Of a DNA stretch of 64,000 nt, positions 36,344 through 46,505 are shown one piece after another. The DNA lies in contig OZ024790.1 of assembly GCA_964017065.1 (NCBI GenBank), forward strand, positions 6,933,422-6,997,421. Direction: 5' to 3'. The notes beneath the pieces were generated by a model. That model had not been told where the DNA came from and ran no database searches. It saw only the letters and a program-made list of their open reading frames with translations. Numbering within the stretch: position 1 is the stretch's first letter; every line of letters begins with the position of its first letter. Origin of the DNA: Haliclona indistincta. Taxonomy: Eukaryota > Porifera > Demospongiae > Haplosclerida > Chalinidae. The translations under genes and the position numbers were made by a program.

Positions 36344-38300
36344 TTGTGTTTAAGTGTTACACAAAGAAGTACAGGTATATTAGTTGATCAAACAAGTACT
36401 AGTTAAACAACGGTCCGAGGGCAGTATGGAATATACACGAGGGCAATCCAATTAGAGCCCGAGGGGTCTAATTGGATTGCACGAGTGTCATACTGCCCGA
36501 CGGACCGTTGTTTTGCGCTATTTTTAGTATCACACGTGCTATAGTAAAGACCACAATGGAACCCACTAGCATAAGGAATCTTAAGCGGTATATAAAGCGC
36601 ACGCAATAGTGCTCAGTACCTTCCGGTAGGGCTATTGCCCTACCCCTATTTTTTCCACCACGTGGTCAACACTGTACCACGTTTAAAAATTTTGGGCTAC
36701 TTGCCCTTTCCGCAGATATTGTCTGTTCAATACGGGCAATATATCGCGTCCCCGGGCAATATATTCCATATTGCCCTAGGGCAGCAATATATTCCATATT
36801 GCCCTAGGGCAGCAATATATTATCATTGCCGATAGGCAATGATATGTAGGGATGACCTCGAATTAAGATGGCGGCTACTCATGTGTGAAAATTAGTTTTC
36901 GCACATATCTCTTCTGTTATACATTTCTATTGCATTTTAACTATCTCTGAGGGAATCCGAAGTGTAAGCGCTTGTAGGAAGTCCATGAAAGTCGCCGGGA
37001 TTGCTTGCTTGACGACGAAAATCAAGATGGCGACTCTCAGGGAGCAAGTTGCAGATCTTTGCTGTTTTAGCGTTTATCGAGATTCCAGACATCTAGGATT
37101 GATCAGACGATTGTTCTGAGCATGGAAATACCTTTGGCGAAGCTGGCAGACGTTTCTAAAGTGGTAAAACAAAATCGCCGCCCACGCGAATTGTTCATCT
37201 TTCTTCTTCTTCTTCTTCTTCTTCTTCTTCTTCTTCTTCTTCTTTTGACAAGCCTAGCGCTGTCCTGAGTGAACGAATCACTATCAAACTTGCACCATCG
37301 CATGTGTATATATCTGGGGTAGTGCACTTAGTTCTTAGATAGGCATCAAACACTTCCAGAAGCGAGTAATCTTTGAAAAACATGGCTTTTGGACCGTTTT
37401 GGACAGTTAGGGCGACTCCATTAATTAACCCTCTTGTCGCTGCTGATCATTGACTCCGCCCACATCAGTTTTGAAACTGAGCTCGGTTTCTCGCTTTCTG
37501 TTTGCTGTGGGCGCTTCAGTGCGCAAGCTAGAGCCTAGAGGTATGAACAAGCAGTATACCATACACTGGGTAACACTGATCTTTCTATGCTGACATCATA
37601 ACCCACGGCAGTCGCGAACCGGACGACGGTGATGCTACCCGATCTCCGTAACTGAAGGTATAGGCTACTAGTTTCTTACACTACCCGGCGTAAGCTATAC
37701 CCATAGGACCCCTGTGCTGTTGACAACTGGACATTGGTCATTGTAAAAAGCTAGAAGCCTCTGTGATCGTGATATCAACATCAACATGCAAGCCTGGGAC
37801 TAGTCTACAGACTAGCCATGCCATCATAGTGTTCCACTGAGTTGTTAGTGTTAGTCTCTTCTTCATCCATCACAGTGCTAAGAAATATCATGTTGTCAAC
37901 TCATACTCTCAACCTCTCTAACTAATTTAAACCTTTTCATTATTCTTGTGATTGCCGATAATAACATTCCATGTTTCTTGACTCTCCGGCTGTCTAGAGG
38001 CTATGTACCTTCTGATCTACTAGACTAGTACCTGCTGCTCACAGGGTTGTAAAAATGAAATAAAAGCTATAGCATAGAATACAGCTAATATGTTCAAACT
38101 GATAGTGATCAAAAAAGTAACAAAAACAAGTAAAGTAAAAAAGTTTTAATAAAAAAAACTAAAAAGTGTAGGGATGACGCTTGCAAAAGTAAAGGAACAA
38201 GATGGGATGATGCTTGCAAAAGTAAAGGAACAAGATGGGATGATGCTTGCAAAAGTAAAGGAACAAGATGGGATGATGCTTGCAAAAGTAAAGGAACAAG
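36344..38300. repeat. 1.95 kb direct repeat, copy 1 (left of the DIRS element)
   Basis: Sequence from TGTGTTTAAGTGTTACACAA to the GATGGGATGATGCTTGC minisatellite is repeated at 44,032-45,990. I noticed only a handful of changes: one G fewer in the CCGAGGGG run, T to C in CAGATCTTTGC, one TTC fewer in the microsatellite, and CCGG to CTGG near 37,987. The segment includes a fold-back element (36,407-36,513), a TTC/GAA microsatellite (37,198-37,243), the TTAACCCTCTT junction (37,425) and the left arm of a VNTR MITE. Frames with poly-Arg or poly-Glu come from the microsatellite. Confidence 0.9.
36407..36513. mobile_element. Short fold-back element
   Basis: CAACGGTCCGAGGGCAGTAT and CATACTGCCCGACGGACCGT form the outer arms, and CCAATTAGAGCCC / TCTAATTGG form the inner ones. 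The same element is at about 44,095-44,200, and its left part is duplicated once more at 43,970-43,990. Confidence 0.7.
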
Positions 38301-41300
38301 ATGGCGGCCAGGAGGGCGAGGCAGGAGCCAGCGGCGGCCAGGAGGGCGAGGCAGGAGCCCAAGTATGTCTTTAAGAAAAAGTCGCATGAAGAGCAGTCGA
38401 AGATCAATGACAAGATCGACGAAACGATGCGTGAGGCGGAGGCAGAGTTGCAGCCCGGGGGCTCCGGCGCCGTACCATCGGCAGAAAACATTAAGGCCGC
38501 GCTGGATGCCCTCAAACAAGGTAGAGCAATGGTCGCTGAACGCCAGAAGCTCATAAAAATTGCCGACCGATCGGAGCTGGGCTGGGCAGTCGTCCATGAG
38601 TATACGGCCGATGAACTAGCCGCAAACTCCGACGACGAGAAAAGGATGGAGAAAGCAGCGGAGAGGAAGGCTGCACGCAAGAGGAAAGCAGTCCCCGCTG
38701 GGAAGAGCAGGGCGAAGCGCTCTACCAGCACTCCGTTCCAGCCACACCCATCACCAACGGCTCAGTTTCAGTTGCCATTGGTGAAGCCACACGCTTCAGT
38801 TCATCATCAGTCCACGCCCAAATTGCCTGGACCCTGTTACGTTTGTGGACAATTCGGGCACTTAAAGAGCTACTGCCCCAAGAACCAAGCATCTGGCAGC
38901 AAGACTACCTGGTATCCTCTTAAGGTCCATAGTGGTACTGGGTTGGTGTGTGGTAGGGAGTTGGTGCATTCAGAATCAGATGATGTGGGTGGTAGTGAGT
39001 TAGCAGCTTTGCCTATGTTGCACCAATTAGAAGAGTCAGCACCGTCAGAGGTGCATAGTGAAGCACAGTTACATGTGTTGAGTAAAGGTGTTGGTGATCA
39101 GGTGCTTGGTGCAGCTGATGGGTCATGCCGCTGCTATGGTGGACATGTACATGTACAAGGGATACATGGGGGTATGGTTGTTGTGCCAGGTAGTTGTAAG
39201 GAAGTACTGTTGGATGGGTGTGCAGCTGATATCAGTGGTGTTGTTGACAGTGTTGTTGTTGCTGAGGGTGACCTGGAGGAGGTGACCTTGCCATGTGAGA
39301 TTATGTGTGGCGCAGAGGTGACCTCTGAGGCTATTAGTAGTACAATAGCTACAGTGAAAGGTAGACTCAAAGAGTGTGTTTTATTCTGGAAGGAGGAGCT
39401 TGTAGCGCCACAGTCAGTTTTATCCATTATTGAGTCAGGTTATGCATTACCGCTCAAATCTGAACCGCCAATGCGGTCACAGAAAAATCAGCCTTCAGCT
39501 TACCTGAAATCTGAGTTTGTCCAAGCTAGTATAGACGAGCTATTGGTAGGTGGGTGCATCAAGCTAAGGGAGCTAAAGCCTCACATATGTAGTCCTTTGT
39601 CTGTGGTAGCGAATAGCACTGGGAAACTGAGATTAGTGGTCAATCTGCGGTATTTGAATAAGTATTTGTGGAAGCAGAAATTCAAATATGAGGATTTGCG
39701 GACAGCTATGTTGTTGTTGGAGCACAATGATTATTTGTTTTCATTCGATCTAAAGTCAGGGTACCATCATGTGGACATAGTAGAAGCCCACCAAAAGTTT
39801 CTTGGTATTGAGTGGGGTGGGGCTTATTATGTGTTCACTGTCTTGCCCTTTGGGTTGTCGACTGCTTGCTATGTTTTCACCAAGCTGATGCGTCCTTTGG
39901 TTCGATATTGGCGTGCTAGTGGCATTAGAATCGTTCTCTATTTAGATGATGGCCTAGCAACAGCAGCTGACAAGCAGTCGGCACTCAAAACTAGCATTTT
40001 TGTTCGAGAAACCCTTAGCAAAGCAGGTTTCGTCACACACCCTGTTAAATCACAGTGGTCGCCGGTTCAGAGATTGTCATGGTTAGGATTTGTGATCGAC
40101 ACATCTTTGGGACAGCTCGAGGTGCCCTCTGAGAAGATCACTTTATTGCGATGCCAGTTACAACAGATTCTTAGCATGGATCGGATTCCAGCTAGATTGC
40201 TAGCGAGTGTGGTAGGAAAAATAATAGCTATGGGTCTGGCGATTGGCCCGCTGACACGCTTCATGACACGCAGCGTGTATACGATGATCGAATCCAGGTA
40301 TAGTTGGTGTGATCACTTGCAGCTGTCCTCAGAAGCCGAGCGTGAGCTTGCATTTTGGGAAAAACGGGTATCTGACTACAACGCTCATCCATTTTGGAGA
40401 GCTCACTGTTAAAAATGGGGTGTCACTGTGACACCCTAGATTGTCAGTGGGCCCGTTTAAAACTGAAAAAATTGAGTTTTAAATGGACCCACTGACAATC
40501 TAGGGTGTCGCAGTGACACCCCATTTTTAACAGTGCTCCAGCAGCGGTTAGAGTAGTGTACTCTGATGCTAGTGATACAGGTTTTGGTGGGTACATGGTA
40601 GAGCATGGCCCGTGCACAGCTTTCGGGCAATGGTCGCCAGAGGAAGCGGTTAAGAGCTCAACCTGGCGTGAGCTGACTGCTGTTTATCGAGTGCTGCACT
40701 CGATGGCATCTAAGTTGCGTGATTCACGTGTGAGATGGTTTACAGACAACCAAAATGTGGTGCGTATACTACAGGTGGGTAGCAGAAAGGAGCACCTTCA
40801 GAAGGTGGCTCTAGAGGTGTTCTCTCTGTCCATGAATAATCATATCCACTTAGAGCCTGAGTGGATTCCGCGAGAGCTTAACGAACAAGCCGATTACTTG
40901 AGTAGAATAATAGATTTTGACGATTGGAAGCTTAACCCTGCTGTTTTTGGCGTGTTGGAACAGGTATGGGGGCCACACACAGTAGATCGATTTGCTAGTT
41001 GTAATAATGCGCAGCTCCCTCGTTTTAATAGTCGGCATTGGAGCCCGGGAACTGAAGCTATCGATGCATTCACATCTCACTGGGGGGTGAGAATAACTGG
41101 TGGTGCCCACCGATTGTGCTTGTACCAAGAGTAATTAGACACGCTCAGACATGTGGAGCTGTAGGCACCCTCGTGGTTCCATGCTGGTTTTCTGCTCCAT
41201 TTTGGCCTATTCTGTGCCCAGATAGCAATTTTTTCGCAGAATTTGTAGTTGATATACGAGAGCTTCCTAGGTCTCAGCATCTGTTTTTACCTGGATTGTC

Positions 41301-41373
41301 AGGTGCGGTATTGTTTAATGGCGAGTTGCCTAATACCCCAGTGCTTGCACTGCGATGCAATTTTTCTTCCTAG
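38301..41373 (+). pseudogene. DIRS gag-pol (zinc knuckle, RT, RNase H), interrupted
   Basis: The long frame 38,301-40,412 starts within GC-rich tandem 30 bp repeats (MAARRARQEPAAARRARQEP), so the true start is unsure. KYVFKKKSHEEQ...RQKLIKIADRSELGWAVV is the gag-like part common in animal DIRS elements. A CCHC knuckle CYVCGQFGHLKSYC is at residues 179-192. The RT has LRLVVNLRYLN, FSFDLKSGYHHV and VLYLDDGLATA (about residue 548). A 132 bp MITE inserted at 40,404 adds a stop shortly after. The frame resumes beyond it at 40,538 (VVYSDASDTGFGGYM, the RNase H start, and WFTDNQNVV) to 41,134. At the run of six G (41,082-41,087) the downstream part WWCPPIVLVPRVIRHAQTCG is in another frame and runs to 41,373. 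The MITE must be lost for function; the G-run shift could be an assembly error. Confidence 0.8.
40404..40535. mobile_element. 132 bp MITE inserted in the DIRS polyprotein
   Basis: A nearly perfect palindrome with ends CACTGTTAAAAATGGGGTGT and their complement. The arms continue through CACCCTAGATTGTCAGTGGG to a short AT-rich loop. Flanks are AGAGCT and CTCCAG, giving a 2 bp CT duplication. Removing the insert plus one CT restores a single open frame across RT and RNase H, which fixes the boundaries exactly. CACTG ends with a 2 bp duplication suggest a CACTA-clan origin. Confidence 0.9.
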
Positions 41374-41459
41374 GCTGCAGTTTAATTATACATGTATTAA
41401 TTGTAGTTGGTGGTGTTTGGATTGTAGTAGCAGATTCTTTCGATCATGTACTTGACTTA

Positions 41460-41940
41460 GCCCGTTGTATAGCTGTTGAGAGCTGTTGTGTAGCCATCTG
41501 ATGGCTCAGTGTTGCACAGTTATTGAGAGCTGTTGTGTAGCCATCTGATGGCTCGGTGTTGTATAGCTATTGAGAGCTGTTGTGTAGCCATCTGATGGCT
41601 CAGTGTTGCACAGCTATTGAGAGCTGTTGTGTAGCCATCTGATGGCTCAGTGTTGCACAGCTATTGAGAGCTGTTGTGTAGCCATCTGATGGCTCAGTGT
41701 CGCGCAGCTATTGAGAGCTGTTGTGTAGCCATCTGATGGCTCAGTGTTGCGTAGCTATTGAGAGCTGCTGTGTAGCCATCTGGTGGCTCAGTGTTGCACA
41801 GCTATTGAGAGCTGTCGCGTAGCCATCTGATGGCTCGGTGTTGCATAGCTATTGAGAGCTGTCGTGTAGCCATCTGATGGCTCAGTGTTGTATAGCTATT
41901 GAGAGCTGTTTGTGTAGCCACTTGGTGACGGCTGTTATGT
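41460..41940. repeat. Minisatellite, about 47 bp unit, about 10 copies, inside the DIRS element
   Basis: The unit contains TATTGAGAGCTGTTGTGTAG and CCATCTGATGGCTCAGTGTT. Copies differ at single sites. It lies between the polyprotein and recombinase genes. CCATCTGATGG is itself a small palindrome in every unit. Confidence 0.9.
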
Positions 41941-42085
41941 AGCCATCGATGGCTGGTTGCGATAGCTTTAGTTGTGCCAATTTGAGTACCTCGTTTAGTT
42001 CGTATTTCTGTGTATAGTTAGTTGTAAGTACGTATGTTCGTGTACATGGTAAGGGAGCAGAACTGCCTTTTTTCCTCCAGAGATA

Positions 42086-43090
42086 TTGTCTGGGCCGGGA
42101 GTGTGGAAAACGATGCAGCAGGTCGAGGATCCAGAGCTGAAGAAGCTAGCTGAAGACCTCCCAGGCACGATTGTCGGTAGTCGAGCCGATTCTACCGTGA
42201 AGAAATACCTGAGAGCGTTTCAGCGTTGGAAGGGCTGGGCTTCTAGGTACGCTGCTGAGATCGCAGTGTATCCTGTTAAGGAAGCTCACTTCGCGCTCTA
42301 CCTGCAGTTCTTAGCCAAGTCCTCTAGATCTAAGGCATCGGTGGAGGAGGCGGTGAATGCAATAGCTTGGGTGCAACGACTGGCTGGTCACCAGCCGGTG
42401 TCAGCTTCCCCATTCATTCGCGCGACATTGGAAGGCTTGCAGCGCCAGCTAGCGCGCCCAAAGGTTCGCAAGGAGCCGGTGACTGTGGAGATGCTGGGCA
42501 GCATGGTGAAGAGCCTGGGCGCCATGCCTAAACTGTCCGATATCCGTTTGGTAGCAGGCGCGTTACTGACTTTTGCGGCGTTTCTTCGATTCGACGAGTT
42601 AGCCAAGCTGAGATGTTGCGACATAACATTTACGGAGTCGGCCTTGTCTGTCCACATCACATCAAGTAAAACAGACCAGTACAGGCAGGGAGACACCGTG
42701 TTGGTCGCGAGGACTGGCCGTCCTACCTGCCCGGTGGCTATGCTGGAGAAATATGTGGCTGCCGCAGAGATCTCGCTCTCGTCCGAGCTCCACCTATTTA
42801 GAGGTGTGACCCGCACCGGGAAAGGAGAACGCCTTCGCCCATCGGGCAGCCTTAGCTATACGAGAATGCGCGAGCTGTTCCTCGCCAAGCTAGACCAGCT
42901 GGGTTACGACCGTAGCCAGTTTGGGCTGCACAGTCTCAGAGCGGGAGGTGCTACCGCTGCAGCTTCAGCGGGCATCCCGGACAGGCTGTTTAAACGTCAC
43001 GGTAGGTGGAAGTCTGAGACCGCCAAAGATGGCTATGTGAAGGACTCCGAGGGAGCACGCTTGTCAGTGTCCAAGGGTCTTAACCTGTAA
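42086..43090 (+). CDS. DIRS tyrosine recombinase (phage-integrase fold), about 325-334 residues
   Basis: An open frame from about 42,086 to the stop at 43,088-43,090. It is preceded by a polypyrimidine tract and CCTCCAG at 42,063-42,080, a good splice acceptor. The mRNA is therefore probably spliced onto an upstream exon; the first in-frame ATG is at 42,113. Catalytic residues, counted from 42,086, are all present: Arg 168 (FLRFDELAKL), Lys 195 (SSKTDQY), His 282 and Arg 285 (HSLRAGG), His 305 (HGRW) and Tyr 317 (DGYVKD). The N-terminal half is the SAM-like core-binding domain (STVKKYLRAFQRW). It should recombine the circular cDNA of the element into the genome without target duplication. GC content and codon use are higher than in the flanking repeats. 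Confidence 0.92.
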   Translation: MSGPGVWKTMQQVEDPELKKLAEDLPGTIVGSRADSTVKKYLRAFQRWKGWASRYAAEIAVYPVKEAHFALYLQFLAKSSRSKASVEEAVNAIAWVQRLAGHQPVSASPFIRATLEGLQRQLARPKVRKEPVTVEMLGSMVKSLGAMPKLSDIRLVAGALLTFAAFLRFDELAKLRCCDITFTESALSVHITSSKTDQYRQGDTVLVARTGRPTCPVAMLEKYVAAAEISLSSELHLFRGVTRTGKGERLRPSGSLSYTRMRELFLAKLDQLGYDRSQFGLHSLRAGGATAAASAGIPDRLFKRHGRWKSETAKDGYVKDSEGARLSVSKGLNL

Positions 43091-43120
43091 TAGACCCGGA
43101 CTCTTTGTTAGACTCTAGTG

Positions 43121-43903
43121 TTGTTGATTAACACGTTTGCAGTGGCGTGCACAGCAGCCCTGACACACTATGAGTGAAGTGCATGTTCTGGGTGCATGTT
43201 GGGTGTGTGCATGCCTAGTTGCATGGCGGGAGATATATTTTGTGTCGTTTTACGAAGTAATTAGACGGAAAATATGCTCCCGACAGTTCATGACGTAGCA
43301 TGATGTCATCAGTAGTAGGGTATTTAAAGTGGGGGACAGTTAATGTAGTCATTCTAGGGTTGTGCATTTTCGCCACTCAATAGACCCCACCCTCCCGCCC
43401 ATCAGTGAAGTTGTTGTTGTCTTAGTTATTTGCCAGATTGTTCCTGGAACAAGAGTGGAGGACACTATAGCATATAGAGACTCTGTAGTGGTACACTATA
43501 GTGTTTGTTGCTTGTATTTGATATTAATTTTTATACTTATCCAGATGAGTTCCAGAGAGGCAACAGAGAGAGTCGCGGACTCATAGTTTAGTGTGCAATT
43601 TCTTGAGCTGTCTAAGTTACGGGTTTTACCAGAGCTTTTCTCCAAAAAGCTTTAGGTTTTCTCTGGGTTTTTCCCTTGATTAGCGTTGGGCCACGCTAAT
43701 CATAAATCTTAAAAATTTGGTGCAGTAAGGTGGCCCCAGCTCATTAGTGTTGTGGCTTGTTTGGTTGATTGTAAGTGTTGTTGATTCAGTGTTGTTGATT
43801 AACACGTTTGCAGTGGCGTGCACAGCAGCCCTGACACACTATGAGTGAAGTGCATGTTCTGGGTGCATGTTGGGTGTGTGCATGCCTAGTTGCATGGCGG
43901 GAG
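43121..43903. repeat. Direct repeat pair at the DIRS 3' end (B1-A2-B2-like)
   Basis: GTTGATTAACACGTTTGCAG through CTAGTTGCATGGCGGGAG occurs at 43,121-43,231 and again at 43,789-43,903, nearly identical over 110 bp. A third partial copy (GTGTGCATGCCTAGTTGCAT) is at about 44,004-44,033. Between the two full copies are a TATTTAAAG TATA-like motif (43,320) and hairpins (GATTAGCGTTGGGCCACGCTAATC at about 43,678). Ngaro-like elements have such a split arrangement. Confidence 0.75.
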
Positions 43904-44031
43904 TGTGTTTAAGTGTTACACAAAGAAGTACAGGTATATTAGTTGATCAAACAAGTACTAGTTAAACAACGGTCCGAGGGCAGTATGGAACGGTCCGAGG
44001 GCAGTGTGTGCATGCCTAGTTGCATGGCGGG

Positions 44032-45990
44032 AGTGTGTTTAAGTGTTACACAAAGAAGTACAGGTATATTAGTTGATCAAACAAGTACTAGTTAAACAAC
44101 GGTCCGAGGGCAGTATGGAATATACACGAGGGCAATCCAATTAGAGCCCGAGGGTCTAATTGGATTGCACGAGTGTCATACTGCCCGACGGACCGTTGTT
44201 TTGCGCTATTTTTAGTATCACACGTGCTATAGTAAAGACCACAATGGAACCCACTAGCATAAGGAATCTTAAGCGGTATATAAAGCGCACGCAATAGTGC
44301 TCAGTACCTTCCGGTAGGGCTATTGCCCTACCCCTATTTTTTCCACCACGTGGTCAACACTGTACCACGTTTAAAAATTTTGGGCTACTTGCCCTTTCCG
44401 CAGATATTGTCTGTTCAATACGGGCAATATATCGCGTCCCCGGGCAATATATTCCATATTGCCCTAGGGCAGCAATATATTCCATATTGCCCTAGGGCAG
44501 CAATATATTATCATTGCCGATAGGCAATGATATGTAGGGATGACCTCGAATTAAGATGGCGGCTACTCATGTGTGAAAATTAGTTTTCGCACATATCTCT
44601 TCTGTTATACATTTCTATTGCATTTTAACTATCTCTGAGGGAATCCGAAGTGTAAGCGCTTGTAGGAAGTCCATGAAAGTCGCCGGGATTGCTTGCTTGA
44701 CGACGAAAATCAAGATGGCGACTCTCAGGGAGCAAGTTGCAGATCTTCGCTGTTTTAGCGTTTATCGAGATTCCAGACATCTAGGATTGATCAGACGATT
44801 GTTCTGAGCATGGAAATACCTTTGGCGAAGCTGGCAGACGTTTCTAAAGTGGTAAAACAAAATCGCCGCCCACGCGAATTGTTCATCTTTCTTCTTCTTC
44901 TTCTTCTTCTTCTTCTTCTTCTTCTTCTTTTGACAAGCCTAGCGCTGTCCTGAGTGAACGAATCACTATCAAACTTGCACCATCGCATGTGTATATATCT
45001 GGGGTAGTGCACTTAGTTCTTAGATAGGCATCAAACACTTCCAGAAGCGAGTAATCTTTGAAAAACATGGCTTTTGGACCGTTTTGGACAGTTAGGGCGA
45101 CTCCATTAATTAACCCTCTTGTCGCTGCTGATCATTGACTCCGCCCACATCAGTTTTGAAACTGAGCTCGGTTTCTCGCTTTCTGTTTGCTGTGGGCGCT
45201 TCAGTGCGCAAGCTAGAGCCTAGAGGTATGAACAAGCAGTATACCATACACTGGGTAACACTGATCTTTCTATGCTGACATCATAACCCACGGCAGTCGC
45301 GAACCGGACGACGGTGATGCTACCCGATCTCCGTAACTGAAGGTATAGGCTACTAGTTTCTTACACTACCCGGCGTAAGCTATACCCATAGGACCCCTGT
45401 GCTGTTGACAACTGGACATTGGTCATTGTAAAAAGCTAGAAGCCTCTGTGATCGTGATATCAACATCAACATGCAAGCCTGGGACTAGTCTACAGACTAG
45501 CCATGCCATCATAGTGTTCCACTGAGTTGTTAGTGTTAGTCTCTTCTTCATCCATCACAGTGCTAAGAAATATCATGTTGTCAACTCATACTCTCAACCT
45601 CTCTAACTAATTTAAACCTTTTCATTATTCTTGTGATTGCCGATAATAACATTCCATGTTTCTTGACTCTCTGGCTGTCTAGAGGCTATGTACCTTCTGA
45701 TCTACTAGACTAGTACCTGCTGCTCACAGGGTTGTAAAAATGAAATAAAAGCTATAGCATAGAATACAGCTAATATGTTCAAACTGATAGTGATCAAAAA
45801 AGTAACAAAAACAAGTAAAGTAAAAAAGTTTTAATAAAAAAAACTAAAAAGTGTAGGGATGACGCTTGCAAAAGTAAAGGAACAAGATGGGATGATGCTT
45901 GCAAAAGTAAAGGAACAAGATGGGATGATGCTTGCAAAAGTAAAGGAACAAGATGGGATGATGCTTGCAAAAGTAAAGGAACAAGATGGG
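44032..45990. repeat. 1.95 kb direct repeat, copy 2 (right of the DIRS element)
   Basis: Nearly identical to 36,344-38,300 and in the same orientation. It starts TGTGTTTAAGTGTTACACAA immediately after a DIRS 3' repeat fragment (GCATGGCGGGAG). The first 80 bp are also present just upstream at 43,911-43,990, making a 123 bp tandem duplication. At its right end this copy continues into a complete VNTR MITE, where copy 1 is cut by the DIRS element. Confidence 0.9.
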
Positions 45991-46505
45991 ATGATGATGC
46001 TTGCAAAAGTAAAGGAACAAGATGGGATGATGCTTGCAAAAGTAAAAGTCCCAAGTATCCCTACATCAGCGGCTTGAAGGAGGACGCAGTCCGATGAAGT
46101 AATTGACAGTTGTAAATAACTAGAGGTATCTGTGATTTGGAGGACACAGTCCGATGAAGTAATTGACGGTTGTAAATAACTAGAGGTATCTATGGTTTGG
46201 AGGACGCAGTCCGATTTAGTAATTGACGGTTGTAAAAGGTATAGGAAGAGCATTCCACATTTGTCAGTTGCATGTCATCGCAGCAAGCCGCTGATGTAGG
46301 GATACTTGGGACTTTTACTTTTGCAAGCATCATCATCCCATCTTGTTCCTTTACTTTTGCAAGCATCATCCCATCTTGTTCCTTTACTTTTGCAAGCATC
46401 ATCCCATCTTGTTCCTTTACTTTTGCAAGCATCATCCCATCTTGTTCCTTTACTTTTGCAAGCGTCATCCCTACACTTTTTAGTTTTTTTTATTAAAACT
46501 TTTTT
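45834..46505. mobile_element. Complete VNTR-arm MITE
   Basis: The ends AAAGTTTTAATAAAAAAAAC and AAAAAGTGTAGGGATGACGC are mirrored at 46,470-46,505. The left arm carries six and the right arm five copies of the unit GCAAAAGTAAAGGAACAAGA (with TGGGATGATGC). One unit in each arm has an extra GAT. The centre has three copies of a GGAGGACGCAGTCCGAT unit. Small frames reading LAKVKEQDGMM are by-products of the 33 bp period. Confidence 0.85.

Larger units (their letters stand above)
38301..43903 (+). mobile_element. DIRS/Ngaro-type tyrosine-recombinase retrotransposon
   Basis: In order it carries a gag-like region with a zinc knuckle, reverse transcriptase, RNase H with the DIRS C-terminal domain, a 47 bp minisatellite, a tyrosine recombinase, and a repeat pair at 43,121-43,231 and 43,789-43,903 that could be B1 and B2 of a split-direct-repeat (Ngaro/PAT) layout. 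The sequence between them (43,232-43,788) should then be A2, but I find no matching A1 before the gag start. The left end is therefore missing or rearranged. There is no LTR, primer-binding site or integrase. The element is not intact: a MITE and a one-base shift break the polyprotein, while the recombinase is open. Confidence 0.85.

Noticed and set aside
37103..37383. Frames with poly-Arg or poly-Glu runs (also at 44,791-45,068)
   Set aside because: They come from the TTC/GAA microsatellite read in different frames.
38109..38731. Antisense frames over the DIRS gag region
   Set aside because: The plus frame has the zinc knuckle, RT and RNase H motifs. The antisense frames show only compositional repeats.
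36344..45990. 1.95 kb direct repeats as LTRs of a retroelement
   Set aside because: They lack TG..CA ends, a primer-binding site and a polypurine tract. They contain MITEs and a microsatellite, and the internal element encodes a tyrosine recombinase, not an integrase.
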